64,000 nt of DNA, taken from Hoeflea phototrophica DFL-43 (lineage in GTDB: Bacteria; Pseudomonadota; Alphaproteobacteria; Rhizobiales; Rhizobiaceae). This document shows, in pieces, positions 35,698 to 43,300 of the stretch (its first letter is position 1; every line of letters begins with the position of its first letter). A program made the position numbers and the translations under genes. The notes under the pieces are model-generated. The model was not told the origin of the DNA. It did no database searches and was given only the letters and a program-made list of their open reading frames with translations. The DNA lies in assembly GCF_000154705.2 (NCBI RefSeq), contig NZ_CM002917.1, positions 638,461-702,460 on the forward strand. The letters run 5' to 3'.

Positions 35698-36276
35698 ATG
35701 TTGATCAACCCATTAGAAAGCAGGACGGGGTGCATCTATGGCTATGCGCGCGTGTCCACGAAAGACCAGCGCCTACGCGCCCAACGCGATGCGCTGAAAG
35801 CCATAGGCGTTGACAGGATTTTCGAAGACAAGGCGAGCGGGGCAAAGGCCAGCCGTAAGGGGCTGGATCAGATGATCTCAATCCTGAAGCCAGGCGACAC
35901 GGTGATCACCTTTCGGCTCGACCGCATGGGGCGCAGTGTCTTGAATCTGGCCGAACTACTCCGGCACTTTGAGCGGCACGGTATCGGCTTTATCTCCCTC
36001 ACCGAAGGCATCGACACCAGCACGCCGAGCGGCAAGCTGGTGTTCAACATTCTGGCCGCGATTGCCGAGATGCAGCGCGAGGTGATTGCCGAGAACACCC
36101 GCAGCGGTTTGGAAGCCGCACGAAAGGCCGGAAAACGTCTTGGCCGTCCGCGTGCAATGACGGACCAGCAGATCATCGAGGCAAAACGGATGATCAAAGG
36201 TAACCGCTATTCCAGAGCGCAGATTGCCAGCCGTTTCGGCGTGTCTAGGATGACGTTACATCGTGCAGTGGCATGA
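35698..36276 (+). CDS. Small serine recombinase (resolvase/invertase)
   Basis: 192 residues. Catalytic N-terminal domain with YARVSTKDQ (Ser20), KASGAKASRKGLDQM, and FRLDRMGRS; IAEMQREVIAENTRSGLEAARKAGKRLGRPR forms the long E helix; the C-terminal HTH is QIASRFGVSRMTLHRAV. Complete Tn3/Pin-type enzyme. GGAGGG precedes the ATG. It could resolve multimers of the excised circle or be the remains of a nested transposon; no accompanying transposase or obvious res repeats were found in 35522-35697. Confidence 0.9.
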   Translation: MLINPLESRTGCIYGYARVSTKDQRLRAQRDALKAIGVDRIFEDKASGAKASRKGLDQMISILKPGDTVITFRLDRMGRSVLNLAELLRHFERHGIGFISLTEGIDTSTPSGKLVFNILAAIAEMQREVIAENTRSGLEAARKAGKRLGRPRAMTDQQIIEAKRMIKGNRYSRAQIASRFGVSRMTLHRAVA

Positions 36277-36330
36277 ATAGATTTCAGATTTTTACGATCT
36301 GCGTCGCGTTCTTGGCCTTTGAGCAGCCAG

Positions 36331-38037
36331 CTATGTGATTTTTTTGCGCCTTAAGTGCAAGAGCGCGAGCGTTCCGCGCGCGATTAACATGAGCCGGCAA
36401 ACCAACGAATATTCGCATTTGCTCATTGAATGAATGAATTTTCCATATAAAACATACCTCTCATATAAGAAAAACGTTTTTCTTGCACATAAAGCCGCGT
36501 AGCATATCTTATAAATATTCGGATAAAGCCCAAATATTTCGGCAATTTTCATTCGCTCATAAAATTCTGATTTAGATTTCACGCCTCTATATGAATTTCT
36601 CGAAAATTCATCAATGTAGGCCGATATGTTTCCAATTTGCTCATAGCCTTCAAGCGCGTTTTTGTGCGCCTGCATGGGGGGCGGAAGAAAATCAATATTA
36701 CCTTGCTCTTTCAACTCAATTTGAAGATTGTAAAATCCTCCCCAAATACCATTTTTTAAATAGTATCTAGCAAGCCTCTGCGCACTGCGTTTATAAACAT
36801 CTGATTTTCTCAATGGATACAATAAAATGATGCACCACTGAAACAAATCAAAGTGCTTACGCTTGTGTGAAAAAGATAGTTTTGACCAGAGTCTCATGGC
36901 CATAAGAAGGGAAATTCTCGGCGAAAAAAATTTTCCTGCATTTCGATGGTGCGTACACCGGTTCAGCAAAATACTGAGCTCCGCATATGCGCCGTTCGGA
37001 ACTGATTTGGTGAATTCTAGGTGCGACGAAACATAGCGCCCGTAGCGATAGTACACTGCTGAAATTTTTTTGGGGCTGATAGGCCCATATGTCCTCAGAA
37101 GTGTATTGTGCGCCGATCGTGCTGCTCCAAGAGAATTGAAGAAATCAAAACGCCAATTTTCGATCTCTTGTTGGCTGATTTGACTGTGAATGACTGGTTT
37201 TATCGGTGGAGTTTTCTCGGACACAATTTGTTTTTTGACTTGAAAAATATGCCTCATATCTCCTTCTAAGAAGGTGAAATTCCTCGACAGTACGGCGTTA
37301 TTTTCCAGATGACGGGCATTCTGTGAAATGTCATTTTCACGGAGAACATTCCAAAATATGGATGCCGGCCGCGCCTCCTCGATGGCAGGACAGATTTCCA
37401 AATCAAGACCGGAGTAACCGACCACGATGAGTGTTCGTCCCGCGACAAGATTTTCGAATAATTCACCTTTCCAACCAGAAAGCAAACCTTCTTCAGACAT
37501 TCGCAAAACTATGCTGACTGGATTTGAAGCACAGCCGTGCACTTTAAATATCGGGATATGCTGACCCAAGGGTAGCGCCGATGAGCTAACAATTGAACGA
37601 TATGCGTTCTTCAGGGCCAGCTTATCAAAGGCCCTTTCTATCATCATGTCATAGTTCGTTGTGATGATCGGTATTCTACAGCGAGCGCTAATGCGCGCAA
37701 TACTTTCATGAATTGGGTTGCATCCACCTCTTAGGAAATACTGAGAAAAGTATTCCTTTTTGATTCTATCAACGGCGGGGTAGTGCTCAAAGATATGTTC
37801 AAACACACATGATCGCACGAATTCGCGTAGCTGATGATAGGTTGCCTGACCCTTCTCTGACTCGGTTAAGAGGTCACTCACTTCATCTACGAGAGATTGA
37901 CCAGACGGTAAATTCGATGGGCTGAAGAGAGAAATACCTGACCCAAGCAGAAAAGTACAAGGTTGGCTGCGTAATGTATTTCGCAGATAACGTTTCGTTG
38001 AGGCATCGTTTAATTTCAACATCGAATTATTGGTCAT
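36331..38037 (-). CDS. Stand-alone SIR2-domain defence protein
   Basis: 568 residues. The N-terminal half is a SIR2-like NAD-binding domain: FLLGSGISLFSP (residues 29-40), PIITTNYDMMIERAF (near 126), FKVHG (catalytic-type His near 167) and VVGYSGLDLEI. The C-terminal half is helical without recognisable domain. Proteins of this type often deplete NAD+ when they sense phage and abort infection. Base composition is clearly more AT-rich than the flanking genes, suggesting separate acquisition. ATG 38037 or the ATG 15 bases further in could be the start. No HerA or other partner is adjacent. Confidence 0.82.
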   Translation of the reverse strand: MTNNSMLKLNDASTKRYLRNTLRSQPCTFLLGSGISLFSPSNLPSGQSLVDEVSDLLTESEKGQATYHQLREFVRSCVFEHIFEHYPAVDRIKKEYFSQYFLRGGCNPIHESIARISARCRIPIITTNYDMMIERAFDKLALKNAYRSIVSSSALPLGQHIPIFKVHGCASNPVSIVLRMSEEGLLSGWKGELFENLVAGRTLIVVGYSGLDLEICPAIEEARPASIFWNVLRENDISQNARHLENNAVLSRNFTFLEGDMRHIFQVKKQIVSEKTPPIKPVIHSQISQQEIENWRFDFFNSLGAARSAHNTLLRTYGPISPKKISAVYYRYGRYVSSHLEFTKSVPNGAYAELSILLNRCTHHRNAGKFFSPRISLLMAMRLWSKLSFSHKRKHFDLFQWCIILLYPLRKSDVYKRSAQRLARYYLKNGIWGGFYNLQIELKEQGNIDFLPPPMQAHKNALEGYEQIGNISAYIDEFSRNSYRGVKSKSEFYERMKIAEIFGLYPNIYKICYAALCARKTFFLYERYVLYGKFIHSMSKCEYSLVCRLMLIARGTLALLHLRRKKIT

Positions 38038-38040
38038 CAA

Positions 38041-38331
38041 TTAGATATGATTGCCACGATTAAAAAGGTCCATACCTATAGCTATGTTTTGAGTGTCGTG
38101 CACTCCCAACGCATCCAAGGTGTAGGCGTGTCTTTGACCCTGGGGTGTCTGCGTTACACGCAAGATGTGCGCGGCGGTACTACCGCCGCGCATTTTGGCT
38201 CATTGCGCTGGGGCTTCATTCGGCAAGGGGAACCGTTCCCGTTCCCCGTTGCATCCCCATCGGCTATTGCCGTGTGACGAAACAGGTCTAAGGGTAAAGC
38301 TACCGGACTATCATAAAGCTGTTTTATTGAT
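38041..38331. other. GC-rich hairpin spacer between SIR2 and helicase genes
   Basis: 291 bases. TGCGCGGCGGTA (38168-38179), one base, then TACCGCCGCGCA (38181-38192) is a perfect 12-bp stem followed on the plus strand by TTTT. A second inverted repeat GGGGAAC...GTTCCCC lies at 38227-38247. The composition differs sharply from the SIR2 gene. No gene is supported; short frames on both strands lack domains. It may be an intergenic repeat or bidirectional terminator. Confidence 0.5.
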
Positions 38332-40305
38332 CTAAAGATCGGCAACTACTTGCCACTCTACGAAGTCACTCCGCTTCTCAAAAATCCCTCTCAACGCGTC
38401 CTTCAAGCGGGAGGGCTTTTTCGAAACATTGATCACTAGTGTGTCCATGGCTCGCGTGATTGGGATCATAGCCCACTGTGCGGCATAAGCGGCTGCCAGG
38501 TCTTCCGCACTGTCAAACAATCCCCCCAAGTCTGGCGGCGACGACAAGAATTGTCTTCTCTTGTAATCGTAAAAATCATCAAAGGCATAATTGATGACTG
38601 TCCAACCTTCCAAACCGCGACAAGAATCATACTGAACAATGCGCAAGGCATCCCGGTCCGTTGGATAATTCTCTCTAACATCCGTTGAACACGCGTCCCA
38701 GACGAGGCCCCCGTCTTGCTGAATTGCCCGGCCAGGAATTGAGTGGGACTCATCTTCTTCGCTGGCGACAAGCGCGGGTGGAACGCAAGCAAGGAGATCG
38801 ACCGGATAGTTGCCGAGTTCCGCGGCCTCCGCTTTGAGCTTTTTGAAAATCGCGGTATCACGCGAGATATCGCCTTCGAGGATGATGATGCGCCCGCCAT
38901 TCGCATCCGGGTTCGCCTCCAAATCCCAATTCTCAAGTCCAAGCGCGTCGGCGCAATCAGCAACAAAGTGTGCCAAATTAGCCTTCATCCGCAGACACCG
39001 TCTCAGTCGGCGGGGCCGGAGAAGTTCGCGAGAAAGACCAGCATCCCAATCGGCAACGGAGTCACGCACATACTGATCGACGCCATCCGCGACCACAATT
39101 TGCTCAGGTGTGAAAACAGTGCGCAAGGTTTCGATCTCATCTGAAGGCCAATCCTGACCTTCATCCACAAAGATGACGTCCCACGCGAAGTCGTCGGCAT
39201 TCTCTTCTATCAGACTCTTGAGATCGGCCGAGGATACAGCACCGCTGCGGAGATAATCGATGAGGCTCTGCTTGTGCTTCTCATAGTTGTCTAGGAAGTC
39301 GTCATCGTTGCCGATAATGCCAAGTTCCCCCATCAGCCTCGCGATAAAGGAATGGACGGTCTCGACCCCAATTCCGCCCCTCGCAAGATTACGGGGTACA
39401 CCAAGTAGCGCCATCGTGCGTCGCATGTCAGCGACAAGCGCCTTATTGTAGGTGAGAACAAGTGAGCGCATTCCAGCGTTGTCGAAAGCGCGATATGCCA
39501 TCTGTAGCAAGATGACAGTTTTCCCAACGCCGCCGCGTCCGCGGAGCACTATCTGCTTGTTGGTAAGGTCTTCAAGCCATTCATCGGGAAGAGCGGATTT
39601 GACGATGCGGTCCATTCTTCTGCGATCAATAGAAGTAGGCTCAATTGTCTTTAGAACTGTCGCTTCGGGTGATAAAATCGCGAGAAAATTCTCGTCCGGG
39701 CCAAAGCTAATTCTCGCGATCCGGTCCCTCACCTTGGGCTGCGCCACCTGTCCGACAATGTTCAGGATCGTTTCGAAGCTGGCGTCAACTCCAAAAACGT
39801 TGTGAGGACGCTCTGGAACGTCGGACTCGCGCAGGCCCGTCATGAAGATCAAATCCTTCACGTAAGGGCTTGGTAGTCCTGCGCGCCCAAGATAGCTCTT
39901 GAGTTCGAACACCTGCTTGAAGGCTTTCTCGGTGACACACTCCCAGCCGCGCGGATACTTTACTGACAAAAGTTTGTCGTCGAAGCGGACTCCGCTGGCA
40001 TCATGCGATTTTACCTCAACTGCCAAAGCGAAATTGCGAACAAATGCTCTGCGTGGGAGTACCGGATCGTTATCCCGAGGGTAGAATTTCATCTCCACAT
40101 CGAACTCACGGGGCTCTGAGAGATGGCCGACAACAAAGACATCTATGTCTTCGTATTTTTGACCATAGAGCTTTAGGCCCACGAAGAGCTTGACGTGGTC
40201 ATCTGGATTTTGGCTCAGATCAGGCCATACAGCGAGGATGAGTTTTCGGAGGTGAACCGCCGCCTCATATTCCTGTCCTTCGTTTGCTCCAACAATCTCA
40301 ATCAT
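38332..40305 (-). CDS. NERD-type nuclease fused to SF1 helicase
   Basis: 657 residues. The N-terminus is NERD-like: GANEGQEYEAAV (near 6), EDIDVFVVG (D53/D55) and FALAVEVKS (E97, K99), a D...ExK nuclease core. The SF1 motor follows: Walker A LRGRGGVGKTVILLQ near 254, FVDEGQDWPSDE near 378, and near the C-terminus AMIPITRAMDTLVI as motif VI. The gene begins 82 bases after the Druantia-type helicase stop on the same strand, so it may belong to that operon. Role: probable anti-phage DNA unwinding and cleavage, by analogy with other nuclease-helicase proteins. Confidence 0.8.
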   Translation of the reverse strand: MIEIVGANEGQEYEAAVHLRKLILAVWPDLSQNPDDHVKLFVGLKLYGQKYEDIDVFVVGHLSEPREFDVEMKFYPRDNDPVLPRRAFVRNFALAVEVKSHDASGVRFDDKLLSVKYPRGWECVTEKAFKQVFELKSYLGRAGLPSPYVKDLIFMTGLRESDVPERPHNVFGVDASFETILNIVGQVAQPKVRDRIARISFGPDENFLAILSPEATVLKTIEPTSIDRRRMDRIVKSALPDEWLEDLTNKQIVLRGRGGVGKTVILLQMAYRAFDNAGMRSLVLTYNKALVADMRRTMALLGVPRNLARGGIGVETVHSFIARLMGELGIIGNDDDFLDNYEKHKQSLIDYLRSGAVSSADLKSLIEENADDFAWDVIFVDEGQDWPSDEIETLRTVFTPEQIVVADGVDQYVRDSVADWDAGLSRELLRPRRLRRCLRMKANLAHFVADCADALGLENWDLEANPDANGGRIIILEGDISRDTAIFKKLKAEAAELGNYPVDLLACVPPALVASEEDESHSIPGRAIQQDGGLVWDACSTDVRENYPTDRDALRIVQYDSCRGLEGWTVINYAFDDFYDYKRRQFLSSPPDLGGLFDSAEDLAAAYAAQWAMIPITRAMDTLVINVSKKPSRLKDALRGIFEKRSDFVEWQVVADL

Positions 40306-40386
40306 CGGCACCTACGCAATCGAATGCGCCCGGCGGGCGTTCTTGAGAATGACAGCGAGAATGCAAAGGACTGACCATCTTAATTC

Positions 40387-43300
40387 TCACGATCTAATCT
40401 GCTGTAGTACTTTGCGACTGACCCAAGGAAGATTGCCGCGCACTTCAAGCTCGTTCTCGACGATGACGCGGTATTTCGTGCTGTTATCTCTGAGGTCAGC
40501 AAGGTTTGCGTCAGTTGGGTGGCCACTCGTCAGAGGTCCTGACAAAGCGACAACAAACGATTTTCCTGCCGATTGAGCCAGAATAGGAACTTCGATGGTC
40601 TTGCCCTCGCCGTAGGTGACGCTCGCTCCAGCCTCGAAGGAGATATCATCGTCGCAGCGTCTTTTGAGATCGTTCAGCAAGAGCGTAGTGGAGGCCTTCA
40701 ACCGATGTGGATTGAAGCCAGGTTGTTGGCCTGACAAGAGGTACTCAAGAAGCTCGACGCCGACATGACGGTCAAGAAGCCTGTGTTCGAGCCTGTTCTT
40801 AAAGCTGCGGAGGCATCGGTAGCACGAGCCATCGCAATTCTCAGGGCAGTGTTTGAGAATGGACAGCGCCTTCTGGAACAATTCAAGCCCACGCTCCGCC
40901 ATCTGGCTTGCGAAGCCAGCGCCGCCCGGCAGTGTGTCGTAAAGAAAAATTTCAACTTCTTTTCCGGACTTCCCCTTGGTCGTCAGTGCAGGTCGAAACT
41001 CAGCCATTAGTTCGCCAGGCTCGATTTCAAGCAACTGACAGGCCGCCTTCGCAAGTGCCTCACTAACCGTCCGAAGTGCGACTTTAGTGGAGTCATGCGC
41101 TGGCCGAAGTTCGATGGGTTTCTCCACTCGCATCGAGAAGAGACCAATATCTGTGATAAAGTCCGTGCCGAGGAAAAGATGGCGTGTCGGACTGAGACCA
41201 TTGCACGTCAGATCGTCATCCTTGGTCGGAAAAGGCTTGCGGTGCGGACCAGCAAGACTGGGGTTCGGTGTCGTGCTGGACTCGATACGCCCACATTTGA
41301 CGCAGTAGGTATAGCCTTCGTCTTCAGGGCCGGTGTTAGACACCATAAGGTGTTCTCGTGTGCTCAGGCCGCGAATCCGGTCATTGGCATGCACCCATCC
41401 CGCTGCATCGCGCGGCGGCGTCCCCATCGTGAGCTTGGCTCGGGTCGCATAGCTCGTCTCCGGAATCTCATCAGGTGAGGTAACTTCCTCTTCAAAGACG
41501 GGATGAGCAAAACCTAGTGGCCGAAGCCAATAGCGCGCGGGTCCGAAGCTGCAGGGTTCGCCGCATGCTTCGCAGTCCGATGTATCACGGCGAACGACCT
41601 CTCCTTGCTTGTAGGTCTTTGCGTACCCGCACTCAGAGCATTGCATGTAGAGCTTGCGGGCTTGCCAGGCCTCGTCGAGATCATTCTTCATCACAGAATA
41701 GATCGCACCTGAGGTATAGCACTTGCCAGCAATCCAGACCTGCTTGCCAGGAGCATACTGCGAAAGCGCAATCGGCAAGCCCTGTGATGGCGCAAACTTC
41801 ATGATGTGGCGGAAGGGTGAGGAACGGTCGCGGTCAAAGACGTGGAATGTCGCGACGTCCGTAGGAAATGCGTAGCGGGGCAGCTTCCCACAATAGAGGA
41901 GACGGTCCAGAAGCTTATTGGGCTGTGAGGCCTGTTGCGGACGCTCTTCCCCTTCCTCCGGAGCTTCCTCATCTCCCCCATCGCCTTCGCCATCTTTATC
42001 GTCATCATTTGTCGCGTCCGACGAAATCGCATCATCGACAGCCTTCAGGCAGTCCGCCACAAATTCTCCGAGTAATTCAGTCCGATCTGCATCTGAGAGT
42101 TCGGTCGGCAGCCAAGAGGCAATCCGCCCGCGAAGCGATTCTTCATTCTCCATCAGCCAAGACGCGAAATCATCGCGGTTTAGCACCGAGTCCGGCATAC
42201 GGAAGGCCGAGACGCTCCCAAGAACAGAGAAAAGATCATGCGGTTGGCTAGCGTCAACCGTCGGCAACCGATCCTGATGGTAGCCTTGCAGAAGGTAGGC
42301 ACGGATGTGCCGCCGAGCAATCTCCGGGTTATCCAGTGTCAGCTTCGGGTCAATTACTTTGCCGCGGATCATTTCATCTGGCCGCGAGAAATAATGTTCG
42401 TCATGGCTATCTGCGCTGCCAAAAGCCAAGACCGTCGCAACGGCGTTACCACGACGACCAGCACGTCCAGCACGCTGCTGGTAATTGGCACGACCAGGGG
42501 GCATGTTCCTCAGCGCCACGCCTGTCAGAGCGCCAAGGTCAATACCAACCTCCATCGTCGTTGTACTAGAGAGAATATCGATAGCTGTAGAGCGAGACCT
42601 GAGGCTGCTGCCCACGAGCGCGATATCCTGAAAGAGCAGTTCATGTTCTTCTGCTTTAGAGAACACATCTTCGTTCTGCGGAGCATTAAGTTGCGCGGTA
42701 TGCTCCGCCGCGATCAGCGCCATTGGTTGTCGCGGCGGCTCTTGCAGTGCCTCGGTGACAGGTTTGCGGTAAAACCCTTTTCGGGCAAGGAAAACGCGAT
42801 CGCTATCTGGATCAAGTGCGTCCACGGAAAGGTTACCACAGTCCAGGCAACGATCATGTCCGGGTATTGGCCTATGGACCGACTTGCAACTCGTGCAATG
42901 TACCCAGTCTCCCTCAAACTGTAACGATAGTTCGCTTCCGTTGAGATACCTGTTCCCGCCTTCCTTGGACTTTGTGAACGTGGAGATGAGTTCGGGATGC
43001 CATTGATCCCAGAATAGCTTCCGGGCAGCTTTCTCCGTGATTACGGTATTGATAGCTTCGATCTTGGCCTTCTCTTTGCGCGACCTCACACGGTAGCCGT
43101 CGGAGGCCGGTCGGTCGATCCAAGTTCCTGGCATTTTTGCTAGGCTGAATCCGTTCCAGCAACGAAGCCAGAATCTTGCTAAGGCGAGTTTCGCTTCGTC
43201 AGTCTCTGCGAGGTTTGAAATAGGTGGTAGATCAAGGATCTTCTTGCGATGGCGGTCCTTCTCGCAAAGCGACGCCAGTGCGAGCGCTTCCATCCCATAA

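Noticed and set aside
38047..38345. Short frames on both strands in the SIR2-helicase spacer
   Set aside because: They run through the hairpin and have no start signals or domains; treated as intergenic.
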